A stretch of DNA of 64,000 nt from Fredinandcohnia aciditolerans (lineage in GTDB: Bacteria; Bacillota; Bacilli; Bacillales; Bacillaceae_L). The position numbers were made by a program, and so were the translations under genes. Below are positions 45,790 through 54,734 of the stretch, piece by piece. The notes beneath the pieces are model-generated. The model was not told the DNA's origin. It did not search any database and was given only the letters and a program-made list of their open reading frames with translations. Numbering within the stretch: the first letter of the stretch is position 1; every line of letters begins with the position of its first letter. Location: assembly GCA_003640645.1 (NCBI GenBank), contig QGHH01000015.1, positions 62,001-126,000 on the forward strand. Reading direction: 5' to 3'.

Positions 45790-45821
45790 AAAAAGCGATA
45801 ACCCTTCAATGGATTATCGCA
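45790..45821 (-). terminator. Intrinsic terminator of uppP
   Basis: GCGATAA-CC (45795-45803) faces GG-TTATCGC (45811-45820). On the minus strand TTTTTTG follows. Confidence 0.8.
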
Positions 45822-45845
45822 ACTTTCGTTGAAATAAGATAAATG

Positions 45846-46661
45846 TTAGAAGAAAATGAGAAGTAATGCTCCTATTAAGAAACAATAGTATGTAAAAAAA
45901 GATAGTTTTCCACTTTTCATAATTCCCATAAACCACTTCAAGGCAATATAGGTCATTAACAGTGTTGCTATAAATGCAGCTAAATACGGTATGGCTAAGT
46001 CTGCTTTATTTGGTTCGTATAGAAAATCAGAAATGCCAAGAATAACTCCTCCGAGGCTCACGGGAATATACAACATAAATGAAAATCGAAGAGCCGTATC
46101 TGGTTTCATTCCAATAGCGACGGCTGAAATAATGGTTGCACCTGAACGGCTAATACCTGGTGTTAATGCGATCGCCTGACCAAGTCCAACAATGAAAGCA
46201 TCCTTTATCGTAATATCACTTTCACCTTTTTTCCCTTTCATATTGCGGATTAACCACAAGGCAATCCCTGTAACGAAAAGCATTAGCGCAATTGTTGTCA
46301 TACTAACATTTTCTGCTATAAAATCACTTAATAATATCCCAAGAACACCTGCCGGGATAGTGCCTATTACGATAAAGAAAACAAAACGAAAATCACCCTT
46401 ATAACGAAAATCTTTCGTTTTTACATAACGAATTGAATTTACTGTAAGTCTTGCGATATCATTTCGATAAATAAAAAGTATTGCAACTAGTGAAGCTGTA
46501 TTTGTTAAGATAGCAAAAGTAAATCCTTGTTCACCAAGCCCCAAAATTTCACTAGCAATCATGACGTGCCCACTTGATGACACGGGAATTGGTTCTGTAA
46601 AGCCTTGTACTAACCCAACAATAATCATTTTGATTATTAATATGATATCCAGATCCCCCAT
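45846..46661 (-). CDS. uppP: undecaprenyl-diphosphatase UppP/BacA
   Basis: 271 residues, eight or so membrane segments. The family motifs are GFTEPIPVSSSGH near the N terminus and PGISRSGAT in the middle, both part of the active site for removing one phosphate from undecaprenyl diphosphate and so recycling the cell-wall lipid carrier. Overproduction gives bacitracin resistance. GAGGAGG before ATG 46661 decides the start; 46682 is inside the upstream sequence. Confidence 0.93.
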   Translation of the reverse strand: MGDLDIILIIKMIIVGLVQGFTEPIPVSSSGHVMIASEILGLGEQGFTFAILTNTASLVAILFIYRNDIARLTVNSIRYVKTKDFRYKGDFRFVFFIVIGTIPAGVLGILLSDFIAENVSMTTIALMLFVTGIALWLIRNMKGKKGESDITIKDAFIVGLGQAIALTPGISRSGATIISAVAIGMKPDTALRFSFMLYIPVSLGGVILGISDFLYEPNKADLAIPYLAAFIATLLMTYIALKWFMGIMKSGKLSFFTYYCFLIGALLLIFF

Positions 46662-46912
46662 TGTTACCTCCTCATAAAACAAATAATAGGTCGACGCAAT
46701 CGGACCTATTCTTAAATATAATATACTTAAATGAGAATAACCATCGACTAATCTTACAATTTAGCGGACTAATCTAACATTTTTGTCACGAAAGTTAATG
46801 AATTGAAATGAACTCCCTTCACAACTCTATCAACCAACTGAAAAAATTCATTATGTAAAGTGGAATTTTTCACATTTTTGTCACATACTGTTTTATCTTC
46901 TTTTGACTTATT

Positions 46913-46920
46913 TTGTCGAA
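46913..46920 (+). promoter_or_regulatory. Spo0A box candidate
   Basis: TTGTCGAA matches the 0A box consensus (TGNCGAA) and lies 85 bases before the Spo0E-family start. TTTTTGTCACA near 46875 and 46780 are weaker half-matches. Confidence 0.5.
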
Positions 46921-47005
46921 GGGCTTTTCATTATGTAAAAAAATTTGCATAATAGTGTTTGTATTTGTTTTTTTGAAGCGTTAAATTAATAAAGAGGTGT
47001 AAAAA

Positions 47006-47179
47006 TTGTTACAGGAAAATACGCAGTTTAATAGGGAATCTATAATTATATCAATCGTTCGAAAAAGAGATGAAATGATCCGCCTTGCTAGTTCAAATGG
47101 ACTTTTAAATACAGAGACAATTAAATGCAGTCAAGAACTCGATAAACTATTAAATGCTTTTAATAACAATAAAAATTAA
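47006..47179 (+). CDS. Spo0E-family aspartyl-phosphate phosphatase
   Basis: 57 residues from a TTG start: two helices, ESIIISIVRKRDEMIRLASS and TIKCSQELDKLLNAF. The SQELDKLL motif is the Spo0E/YisI/YnzD signature (SxxLD) that removes phosphate from Spo0A~P and holds back sporulation. AGAGGTG lies eight bases before the TTG. A GGTGTC/GACACC hairpin with T-tract at 47186-47238 is a likely terminator. A Spo0A box upstream suggests feedback. Confidence 0.88.
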   Translation: MLQENTQFNRESIIISIVRKRDEMIRLASSNGLLNTETIKCSQELDKLLNAFNNNKN

Positions 47180-47395
47180 TATCCACATGGTGTCCAACTT
47201 CAACTACCAAATGTCATTCAATCGTGACACCAGTTATTTTTCCCAACTAATCCTATTAGCTAGAGTCTTCTATTATATAACTTCAATTCACCTTCTGCGA
47301 TAATTACTCAATTAAGAAATAGAGTTGCCTATCATCTCGGATCTACAACTCTAACTCTTTTCCTATTATTTTTATTAGTTTGGTCCTATATGGTG

Positions 47396-47423
47396 TGGGA
47401 CAAGGGACCTGTCCCCGTGACCC
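47396..47423 (-). repeat. GGGACAG-type intergenic element, copy 2
   Basis: On the minus strand GGGTCACGGGGACAGGTCCC followed by TTGTCCCA begins 4 bases after the EhuA stop codon. It matches the copy at 15222-15249 in both sequence and position after a stop codon. Confidence 0.8.
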
Positions 47424-47426
47424 ATT

Positions 47427-48197
47427 TTAAGATCGGAAGCGACTTAGGAATTGTTGTAGGCGTTCGCTTTCGGTATTTTCTAGGACTTCTTCGGGTGTTC
47501 CTTGTTCGGCGATTACGCCGTTTTCTAAGAAAATAATTCGGTCGGCGACGTCACGTGCGAAATCCATTTCATGGGTGACCAAGACCATTGCCATTTCTCC
47601 TTCTTTGGCGATTTCACGGATCACTTCCAGTACTTCACCTACTAGTTCTGGGTCAAGGGCTGAGGTTACTTCATCAAAAAGCATCACTTTTGGGCGCATG
47701 ACGAGTGCGCGTGCCATCGCTACCCGTTGTTTTTGACCACCTGATAGCTGATTCGGATAGTTTTCCAATTTATCACCTAAACCAACTTTTTCTAACATTT
47801 CGATTGAATTCTTCTTCGCCTCTTCCTTGGATTCTCCCTTCACATTAATAGGACCCGTCATACAATTTTCTAAGATGGTCATATGCGGAAACAAATTAAA
47901 GTGCTGGAATACCATTCCGATATCTCCTCTAATCTGCCTTAAGTGCTTTTCATTAGCTCTAACTAATTCACCTTTTTTCTCCATCTGCCAGAGGTTTTGG
48001 CCATTTACCTCAATGACCCCTGAAGTTGGTTCTTCCAATGTCATCAACAACCGAATAATCGTCGTTTTGCCAGACCCGCTCGGTCCGATCAGTGCAATCT
48101 TTTCAGCAGGTGCGATATCTAAGTTAATTCCTTTTAAGACATCTACCTCATCGAAAGATTTCGTCACATTTTTATAGGTTACAATCGGCTCAGCCAT
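47427..48197 (-). CDS. ehuA: amino acid/ectoine ABC transporter ATPase EhuA
   Basis: 256 residues. Walker A GPSGSGKT (about 36), signature LSGGQKQR (about 148), Walker B MLFDEVTSALD and switch His VTHEMDFA are intact. It belongs to the polar amino acid/ectoine importer group (EhuA/GlnQ). Its start overlaps the EhuD stop by eight bases. It is last in the ehuBCDA operon. Specificity rests on the whole gene set. Confidence 0.85.
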   Translation of the reverse strand: MAEPIVTYKNVTKSFDEVDVLKGINLDIAPAEKIALIGPSGSGKTTIIRLLMTLEEPTSGVIEVNGQNLWQMEKKGELVRANEKHLRQIRGDIGMVFQHFNLFPHMTILENCMTGPINVKGESKEEAKKNSIEMLEKVGLGDKLENYPNQLSGGQKQRVAMARALVMRPKVMLFDEVTSALDPELVGEVLEVIREIAKEGEMAMVLVTHEMDFARDVADRIIFLENGVIAEQGTPEEVLENTESERLQQFLSRFRS

Positions 48198-48909
48198 CGA
48201 TAGCCACTCCCTTTTTTACATTTTTAGCTCCTGTTGGATCTTTCTTATCAAATCGTCGGTTCATCTTGTTTTCTAATTTTTTGATTAAGATTGCAGATGG
48301 ATAACTTAATAGCAGGAAGAAAATAGCCACTAATGTATATGGTTCTAAATACGCCCAATTTCTCGCACCAAATTTATCCGCCATAAGTAACATGCCTGCA
48401 ACCCCAACTGTCGATGTCAATGGGACCTCCTTGAACATGATGATTAAATAATTCCCCAGCATCGGGATGGTCGGAGGAATCGCTTGTGGAAGGATGACCT
48501 TAGTCCATCTATCCCTCACAGACATATTTAAAGCAATTGAGGCTTCCCATTGCCCTTTATCAACAGATTGAATACCAGAACGATAGATTTCTGAGATGTA
48601 TGTACTGTAGTGAACCCCTAGTCCTAACACCGCAACGGTAAATGGACTTAAACTCACGCCTACATATGGAACCATCGGTAACCCAAAAAACAAGAAAAAC
48701 AATTGCACAAGTGGTGGTGTCGAACGAATAAACTCAAGCACAAATGACACACCCCACTGCAAGGGTTTAAATGGGATTCGTTTAAGAATAACCCAGACAA
48801 AACCAAATACCATCGCAAAAATATAACATGCAATTGTTACCCCAAGGGTCACCCACAACCCTTTAAAAATCATCGGAAGTGATCCAAAAAACATATTCCA
48901 ATCCCACAT
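48190..48909 (-). CDS. ehuD: ectoine-type ABC transporter permease EhuD
   Basis: 239 residues, five membrane segments and the EAA-type loop EASIALNMSVRDRWTKVILP. MWDWNMFFGSLPMIFKGLWV at the start matches EhuD. Overlaps the EhuC stop by one base (TAATG). Imports ectoine/hydroxyectoine or a related polar amino acid for osmoprotection or nutrition. Confidence 0.82.
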   Translation of the reverse strand: MWDWNMFFGSLPMIFKGLWVTLGVTIACYIFAMVFGFVWVILKRIPFKPLQWGVSFVLEFIRSTPPLVQLFFLFFGLPMVPYVGVSLSPFTVAVLGLGVHYSTYISEIYRSGIQSVDKGQWEASIALNMSVRDRWTKVILPQAIPPTIPMLGNYLIIMFKEVPLTSTVGVAGMLLMADKFGARNWAYLEPYTLVAIFFLLLSYPSAILIKKLENKMNRRFDKKDPTGAKNVKKGVAIDG

Positions 48910-49580
48910 TATTCACTTGCCACTCCCTTCGATGAATGTTTTTCCGCCCACTTCGTTAAACCAATTAAAGGTAAGGCGATAATAAAATAGAATACTAGAA
49001 TTAGTAAGTAGACAGTTGGCGTAGAAGAAAGATTGGTATTTGTATAAAGTTGGCCTTTATACACAATATCAGCCAAGCCTACGAGTGATATGAGAGAGGT
49101 TGCCTTTAACATTTGTATCAAATAATTGCCGAATTCCGGAAGCATCATCCGTACCGCTTGTGGCAAAATGACAATTCTCATTCGCTGAAAGCGTGACATA
49201 TTCAGAGCAATCGCTGCCTCCGTTTGTCCGTGTGCAACGGATAGAATTGAACCACGAACGGTTTCTGACATATAGGCACCATAATTCATTGAAATGGCAA
49301 TTACACAAGCCCAAAATTCGGAACCTAAATCAATCCCAAACAAAATTGGCAACGCATAGAAAAACCAAAACAATTGAATGATTAAAGAAGTGCCACGGAA
49401 AATTTCGACGAAAAATCCTGAAAATTTTCGGATAAAGATATTTTTCGATAATCGACCAAACCCCGCTAAAAAAGCAACTAGAAAGGAGAAGAATGCAGAT
49501 GTAACTAATATTGTAATCGTAATATTTAAACCTTGAAGTAAAATTGAAAAGATCTCACCTATTTGACTAATTTGAATCAC
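48909..49580 (-). CDS. ehuC: ectoine-type ABC transporter permease EhuC
   Basis: 223 residues, five membrane segments, EAA loop EAAIALNMSRFQRMRIVILP. It is the second permease of the heterodimer, upstream of and overlapping EhuD. It is separated from EhuB by 138 bases containing a terminator-like hairpin. Confidence 0.82.
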   Translation of the reverse strand: MIQISQIGEIFSILLQGLNITITILVTSAFFSFLVAFLAGFGRLSKNIFIRKFSGFFVEIFRGTSLIIQLFWFFYALPILFGIDLGSEFWACVIAISMNYGAYMSETVRGSILSVAHGQTEAAIALNMSRFQRMRIVILPQAVRMMLPEFGNYLIQMLKATSLISLVGLADIVYKGQLYTNTNLSSTPTVYLLILVFYFIIALPLIGLTKWAEKHSSKGVASE

Positions 49581-49677
49581 CTCGTTTTTGATTAAACCTG
49601 TGAAATTGAATATTATTTCTCACAATCTTCGCATTAAACACAAAATCCAGCGTTATCACACGAATATCCACTAAAAA

Positions 49678-49702
49678 ACAGATCCCCCATTGGGAGACCT
49701 GT
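49678..49702 (-). terminator. Intra-operon attenuator between ehuB and ehuC
   Basis: ACAGATCCCCC faces GGGAGACCTGT (49678-49702). On the minus strand TTTTTTAG follows. Partial termination here would make the binding protein more abundant than the permease. Confidence 0.7.
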
Positions 49703-49717
49703 CGACTTTTCCCCGTG

Positions 49718-50626
49718 TTATTTTAAACTTTCAATCACTTGCTCCGTTGTTAAATCGTTTGGAACCAGGTTGCCTTCACCAAAACCAGATGGGGTAATGA
49801 GATCAAGAATCTCTCCACTTTCTTTAAGCTTCTTCAATTCTGCATTGTATGCCTCTATAAGTTCATCGTTACCTTTGGCAAAGCCAGCTGCTCCATAACT
49901 TGGTACACCCTTGATATCAGGTTGCTCAAAATCTTCCACAAATTCTAATGCATCTTGATCAGAAGTTTCTAATGCCATTTTCACCGTCATTTCTGTCCCT
50001 GTTGTCGCTTGAGCACGACCTGATTGCACAGCTGAGAATGTGGCTGGGATGTCAGCAACCTCAAGAATCTGGTCTTCACTAACACCCATTTCAGTTAAAA
50101 ACTCTATTTCAGTTGTCCCAGACATGACAGCCACAACTACATCAGGATTATTAGCAATATCCGTGTAACTATGAAGATCTAATGGATTTCCTTTTTCAAC
50201 AATTAAACCTTCACCATATTGAATTTCCGGTTCACCAAATTGCACTTGTTCTGCACGTTCTGGCAAAACTGCCATTCCTGCTGTGATGACATCAAATTTG
50301 CCAGCTTTTACTCCTGGAATGAGTTGATTCCACTCTGCAATTTGACCTTCTACATTTTCAATTCCCATATTGTGAAAAACCTTTGTAGCAATCTCAACGG
50401 CTGCTCCTTTTAATTCTCCCGTTTTAGCATCTTGATAAGCATATGGAGGTTCATTTGAAAAACCAATTCTAACGGTTCCTTTTTCTTTCAGCTCTTCTAG
50501 TAAACTTGAAGAATCACTACTAGACTTTCCTCCCTCAGTTGTTCCACCTGCTTCGTGACCAGTTCCACAAGCTGTCACTATTCCCATGATGAATACTAAA
50601 AATAAAATTGATAAACGTTTTTTCAT
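49718..50626 (-). CDS. ehuB: ectoine-type substrate-binding lipoprotein EhuB
   Basis: 302 residues, lipobox VTACG (Cys near 20). The mature part reads VRIGFSNEPPYAYQDAKTGE, AVEIATKVFHNMGIENVEG, LIPGVKAGKFDVITAGMAVL and AAGFAKGNDELIEAYN. This is the type II/III periplasmic binding fold of the EhuB group. It would capture ectoine or hydroxyectoine; arginine- or lysine-type ligands are the alternative. First gene of ehuBCDA. The gap 50627-51018 upstream shows no gene. Confidence 0.85.
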   Translation of the reverse strand: MKKRLSILFLVFIMGIVTACGTGHEAGGTTEGGKSSSDSSSLLEELKEKGTVRIGFSNEPPYAYQDAKTGELKGAAVEIATKVFHNMGIENVEGQIAEWNQLIPGVKAGKFDVITAGMAVLPERAEQVQFGEPEIQYGEGLIVEKGNPLDLHSYTDIANNPDVVVAVMSGTTEIEFLTEMGVSEDQILEVADIPATFSAVQSGRAQATTGTEMTVKMALETSDQDALEFVEDFEQPDIKGVPSYGAAGFAKGNDELIEAYNAELKKLKESGEILDLITPSGFGEGNLVPNDLTTEQVIESLK

Positions 50627-51018
50627 GTACCTATATTCCCCCTGAGTTTTTTTTCTAAAAAAAATTCTGATTGGTAATACTTGTTCAAAATGATTTTTGA
50701 AACGAAAGTACCACGAACAATGACGTCATATAAAATTGTATATCTTTTTTGAATACTTGCTCAAATGCCATATTATTGGATAATTCAGGATATATTGGGA
50801 TTATTCATGTTATGGACTACTGACTAGGGGATTATGTAAACATACTCCTTTAGATTCATAAATGGTAACAAATGCTTCAAAATTGAAAACCACGGCCACC
50901 AGTCTCTATAAATAATAGAAAAGTAAGAATCTCCTATTCTTGAAAAAATAATAAATCATTTCCACTTAAAATTTAACTTGAAAGTTTTTAAATTCTATCG
51001 TAATATTATTTAAGTAAA
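50627..51018. other. Gene-free region between ehuB and the zinc lipoprotein gene
   Basis: The divergent promoters for ehuB and the zinc-binding lipoprotein gene must lie here. TCGTAAT at 50998 resembles half a Zur box. Nothing else recognised. Confidence 0.5.
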
Positions 51019-51033
51019 TCGAAATCGTTACGA
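51019..51033 (+). promoter_or_regulatory. Zur box, imperfect (first of three)
   Basis: TCGAAATCGTTACGA differs from the 7-1-7 consensus TCGTAATNATTACGA at two positions, one in each half. Confidence 0.65.
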
Positions 51034-51100
51034 TTTATTTAATCAAAGAGATAATAAATGCACCAAGTAAAATGAACATTATTTTTTTTTGGTTTCTTAA

Positions 51101-51115
51101 TCGTAATGATTACGA
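51101..51115 (+). promoter_or_regulatory. Zur box, perfect (second of three)
   Basis: TCGTAATGATTACGA is an exact match to the B. subtilis Zur box. It lies about 55 bases before the lipoprotein start and would let zinc-loaded Zur repress the gene. Confidence 0.85.
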
Positions 51116-51141
51116 TATGCATTTTACATATACCGAGTAAA

Positions 51142-51156
51142 TCGGAATGATTAGGA
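51142..51156 (+). promoter_or_regulatory. Zur box, imperfect (third of three)
   Basis: TCGGAATGATTAGGA has two mismatches to the box and ends just before the ribosome binding site. Confidence 0.6.
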
Positions 51157-51168
51157 TTGAGAGGGAAA

Positions 51169-52242
51169 ATGATGAAAATTAAGCACGGCATTGCCTTTTT
51201 TGCTTTATTAGCAACCATATTTTTGTTTGGATGTGTCCAAGAAAACAAAACGGGAACAACTGAAGCTAAAAACACTCCTACACCAACTGAACGTTACAAA
51301 ATCTACACTACAGTCTTTCCATTACAGGATTTTACAGAAAAAATTGGTGGTGAACATGTAGAAGTTTTAAGTGTGTTCCCTGCAGGTGCTGACGCTCACA
51401 CATTCGAACCCACTCCAAAAACAATGGTAAGGATTGCGGAAGCGGATGCTCTTATTTATGTTGGTGCAGGTGTAGAAGGCTTCATTGATGCAGCCATTAA
51501 AACATTCGAAAATGAAAGGGTGCAACTGGTTAAGGCTACGCAAAATATGGAACTTTCGAAAGCACAAGAAGAATACGAATTACTTAATGATGAGAACCTA
51601 ACTGAAACTGAACACGACCACCATCAATTTGATTCAAATATTGAGAAAAGCAATATCCATGATGATCACGAGGTACATGTTGACAGTAATACTGGTACAG
51701 AAGATCACCATCATCATGGAGACGTTGATCCACATGTTTGGTTAGATCCTCTTTTAGCTCGAGAGTTGGCTGAAAATATTCTTCATATACTTGAGGAATT
51801 AAAACCAGAGGCTAAAAAAGACTTTGAAAAAAATTTTGATGAACTAGTAAAAAACCTGCATTTATTAGACCAAGAATTCATGGATGTTGTGAACGAGTCT
51901 TCTAGGAAAGAAATAGTAGTATCCCATGCAGCTTACGGTTATTGGGAATCAAGGTATGGTATTAAGCAAATTAGTGTTTCCGGATTATCTCCCACAAATG
52001 AACCTACCCAAAAGGATTTAACACACATTATTAACCTAGCAAAAGAACATAACATCAAGTTTGTGTTATTTGAGCAAAATCTTACTTCAAAAGTTTCTGA
52101 AATGGTAAAAAACGAAATCAACGCAGAAGCTCTAACTCTCCATAACCTGGAATCAGCTACAGAAGAGGATATTAAAAACAATGCTGATTATTTTAGCATT
52201 ATGAGACAAAATCTAGAAACATTGAAAAAAGCTTTGTATTAA
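51169..52242 (+). CDS. zinc ABC transporter substrate-binding lipoprotein (ZnuA/AdcA-like)
   Basis: About 357 residues. Lipobox LFGC, then the cluster-A-I binding protein fold: TTVFPLQDFTEKIGGEHVEV, GADAHTFEPTPKTM (first zinc His), DPHVWLDPLLA (second), VSHAAYGYWE (third). A His/Asp-rich loop of about 45 residues (about 140-185, EHDHHQ, DDHEVHVD, EDHHHHGD) marks it as a zinc rather than manganese type. Three Zur boxes precede it. No permease or ATPase gene follows, so it must use transporter subunits from elsewhere. GAGAGGG precedes two adjacent ATGs (51169, 51172). Confidence 0.9.
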   Translation: MMKIKHGIAFFALLATIFLFGCVQENKTGTTEAKNTPTPTERYKIYTTVFPLQDFTEKIGGEHVEVLSVFPAGADAHTFEPTPKTMVRIAEADALIYVGAGVEGFIDAAIKTFENERVQLVKATQNMELSKAQEEYELLNDENLTETEHDHHQFDSNIEKSNIHDDHEVHVDSNTGTEDHHHHGDVDPHVWLDPLLARELAENILHILEELKPEAKKDFEKNFDELVKNLHLLDQEFMDVVNESSRKEIVVSHAAYGYWESRYGIKQISVSGLSPTNEPTQKDLTHIINLAKEHNIKFVLFEQNLTSKVSEMVKNEINAEALTLHNLESATEEDIKNNADYFSIMRQNLETLKKALY

Positions 52243-52246
52243 TCAA

Positions 52247-52283
52247 AAATAGCATAGGTCCTTTGGGACTTATGCTATTTAAA
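52247..52283. terminator. Bidirectional terminator
   Basis: AAATAGCATA (52247-52256) pairs with TATGCTATTT (52271-52280) plus GTCC/GGAC inside. It serves both convergent genes. Confidence 0.8.
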
Positions 52284-52284
52284 C

Positions 52285-52752
52285 CTATTTGTCAGCGCCT
52301 TTTTTGATAAACCATTTCCATATCCCTAACGAAATATATAATGTAATAAACATGGAAATCCAACTCCAGTACCATTTCCAATTTATATATTCAATGTTAT
52401 CTGTGTATCTTTCAAGTATCACTTCTATACCCGTTAATAAAGAAACTATAGTACCAGTAAATAAAAGTCCTCTTAATCTGGATTTTCGTGGGTGATATAA
52501 ATTATATATTGCACTAACAATTGGGAACGCAAAGTATTCAAATGTAAAACTAGTTCGAGCTGCATCATCAAAGAATCGAACCGGATAATTGATCAAATTT
52601 AACTCGGACACAAGAAAGCCTAATGGCCATGTAATTGTTTGCATAATAAGAAAGCCAATAATGGCTAAGCGAAGTTTCGAAACTGGTACTAAAAAACAGA
52701 ATAATAAGATTCCTATTATCCATGATGATAAAAGGATTATTATTTCTAACAT
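52285..52752 (-). CDS. CBO0543 family membrane protein
   Basis: 155 residues, four or five membrane segments: LEIIILLSSWIIGILLFCFL, SELNLINYPVRFFDDAARTS, FEYFAFPIVSAIYNLYHPR and WKWYWSWISMFITLYISLG. This is the layout I know as CBO0543. It is one of three family members in the window. Function unknown. Confidence 0.75.
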   Translation of the reverse strand: MLEIIILLSSWIIGILLFCFLVPVSKLRLAIIGFLIMQTITWPLGFLVSELNLINYPVRFFDDAARTSFTFEYFAFPIVSAIYNLYHPRKSRLRGLLFTGTIVSLLTGIEVILERYTDNIEYINWKWYWSWISMFITLYISLGIWKWFIKKGADK

Positions 52753-52973
52753 ATATACCTCACCTTTTTCCGGAGCAAGATCATTATAGGTGCGTGTACT
52801 AGGTGTTGTTACTAAATAATCTCAATCTTCATTATATTCCATAATTTATATTATCTATACTTTTAATGCCTGTCTATAGAAATTAGGCAAAATTACTATA
52901 TTGCATATAACTTTTTTACTATACTCACATAAAAGGGAATATATGGGACTTAAATCCTAATTTGTGTAAAAAT

Positions 52974-53043
52974 AGCATTACTTAATTTTTGTAATGCTCT
53001 TTAATAATTGGAAGTTGTTTACTGATTCCTTCAGCAATTTGAA
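52974..53043 (-). pseudogene. Orphan gene tail with terminator
   Basis: In the 53-kb gap (52753-53206) the minus strand reads TAG, then VQIAEGISKQLPIIKEHYKN and TAA (52982-52984). AGCATTAC/GTAATGCT (52974-52998) forms a hairpin at the stop. It looks like the last 20 codons of a lost gene. Family not recognised. Confidence 0.45.
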
Positions 53044-53125
53044 CCTAAAAATTCGTATTTAAGATTACAAACTTTGGCACTTTCTGATGCTCTTTTTCAT
53101 TTTAGGGTACTTATATTCCACAATA

Positions 53126-53179
53126 AAAGCCCCCTAATATTCTCTTTATCTACCAAATAGATAAGTGGATATTAAGGGA
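53126..53179 (-). terminator. Intrinsic terminator of dsdA
   Basis: A long stem: CCCTTAATATCC and CTTATCTA on one arm, TAGATAAAG and AATATTAGGGG on the other (53131-53179). On the minus strand CTTTTATT follows. Confidence 0.75.
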
Positions 53180-53206
53180 CGTTAAAAAATGCTTAAAAAA
53201 AATATT

Positions 53207-54583
53207 TCATTTATTTTTTTGAGGTTTCGAGTTTAGTACCTTTACCCCTTTTTCTACATAGGAATCCATGATTTCTTTGGGAACCATGCTGCCTCCCGTT
53301 GCCCATGATATATGAACGGCATCCTTCATTTTTTCTGTTAAATTATTTTTCTTGATATAAAGTCTACCTTTTGGTTCAGCAAATAATCGAGCTGGGCCAG
53401 CTATTCCTGCTAATGCAGAGGGTTCTAAATAGATATTTTCTGTTTGAGCTAACATACTAAGATAAGCAAATAATTGGTCGTCTACCACCGTATAGACCCC
53501 ACTAATTAACTGCTCCAATGTTTTGCCAACAAAGCCCGAAGGCCTGCCAACAGCTAAGCCATCCGCAGCCGTTTTGTTATCGATGCCAAAGTCTTGGACT
53601 GAAATCTTATCATGTTGCTCGGTTAATAAGCCTAATAACATACAAGGTGAATGCGTCGGTTCGGCAAAAAAACAGTGGACATGATTTTTGAAAAGTAGCT
53701 TTAGACCAAAAGCCACCCCCCCTGGCCCACCACCAACTCCACAAGGAAGGTACACAAACAATGGACGATTCTCTTCAATGGTAATATTCATCGTTTCCAA
53801 TTGTTTTTTAAGTCTTGATGCTGCAACGGCATATCCTAAGAATAAATTGGTCGAATTTTCATCATCAATAAAATAACTATTAGGATCTTCCTCAGACTGT
53901 TTTCTCCCCTGTTCAACTGCTACACTATAGTCCAACTCATGTTCGACTACTGTGACACCCTTACTTCGGAGAAGATCTTTTTTCCATTGCTTGGCATCGA
54001 CCGACATATGAACCGTTACGTTAAATCCTAGCTTTGCACTCATAATTCCAATACTTAACCCTAAATTCCCAGTTGAACCCACAACGATAGAATACTTGGA
54101 GAAGAATTGTCTAAAGGCATCACTGTCCAGTTTGCTATAATCATCATCAGTAGATAGAAGATTATTTTCTAAGGCTAAATCTTCTGCATGCTTCAAAACC
54201 TCATAAATACCGCCCCTTGCTTTAATTGAGCCAGAAATCGGTAGGTGACTATCACATTTTAAGAGCAGTTTTCCTTCTATTTTTTCAGTAAACAAACTCT
54301 CAAGGGAACGCTGCATCACAGGAATTTCTTTTAAAGGCGATTCGATAATTCCATTCATTTCCCTCGTTTCTGGAAAAGCACTTGCAAGATATGATGAAAA
54401 TCTCTTTAACCTCTCTTCCGCATCACGGACATCCTCGACTCCTAAATAAACATGTTGAATCGCTCTTTCAAAATCTATGTACTTCGGATTGTTCCAAAAC
54501 ACTTCCTCTGTTAGCAGGAGTTTTTCTAATAATGGATAAGTTTGTATCCATTCGTCTATTGTTTTTCCTAATATCGTATCCAT
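53207..54583 (-). CDS. dsdA: D-serine ammonia-lyase
   Basis: 458 residues, PLP fold type II. The Schiff-base lysine is K121 in [28 protein letters not shown] binds the cofactor phosphate, and the Gly-rich [14 protein letters not shown] matches DsdA. It converts D-serine into pyruvate and ammonia and so detoxifies it. GGGGTG precedes the ATG. It is alone, without dsdX or dsdC. Confidence 0.93.
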   Translation of the reverse strand: MDTILGKTIDEWIQTYPLLEKLLLTEEVFWNNPKYIDFERAIQHVYLGVEDVRDAEERLKRFSSYLASAFPETREMNGIIESPLKEIPVMQRSLESLFTEKIEGKLLLKCDSHLPISGSIKARGGIYEVLKHAEDLALENNLLSTDDDYSKLDSDAFRQFFSKYSIVVGSTGNLGLSIGIMSAKLGFNVTVHMSVDAKQWKKDLLRSKGVTVVEHELDYSVAVEQGRKQSEEDPNSYFIDDENSTNLFLGYAVAASRLKKQLETMNITIEENRPLFVYLPCGVGGGPGGVAFGLKLLFKNHVHCFFAEPTHSPCMLLGLLTEQHDKISVQDFGIDNKTAADGLAVGRPSGFVGKTLEQLISGVYTVVDDQLFAYLSMLAQTENIYLEPSALAGIAGPARLFAEPKGRLYIKKNNLTEKMKDAVHISWATGGSMVPKEIMDSYVEKGVKVLNSKPQKNK

Positions 54584-54677
54584 CTCAACACCCCTTTGAA
54601 ATTGGTGGCTATATATGTATAGAGTAACAGAATGTATTTACTTTAATTTAGAAGAGGTTGAACAAATCGTCAATAAA

Positions 54678-54713
54678 TAAAACCGATTTCCCGTTTGGAA
54701 AATCGGTTTTATA
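54678..54713 (-). terminator. Intrinsic terminator of the ABC exporter operon
   Basis: AAAACCGATTT (54679-54689) pairs with AAATCGGTTTT (54700-54710). On the minus strand TTTTATTTATT follows. Confidence 0.8.
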
Positions 54714-54734
54714 TCAATTGTAGTTTATCATTAA

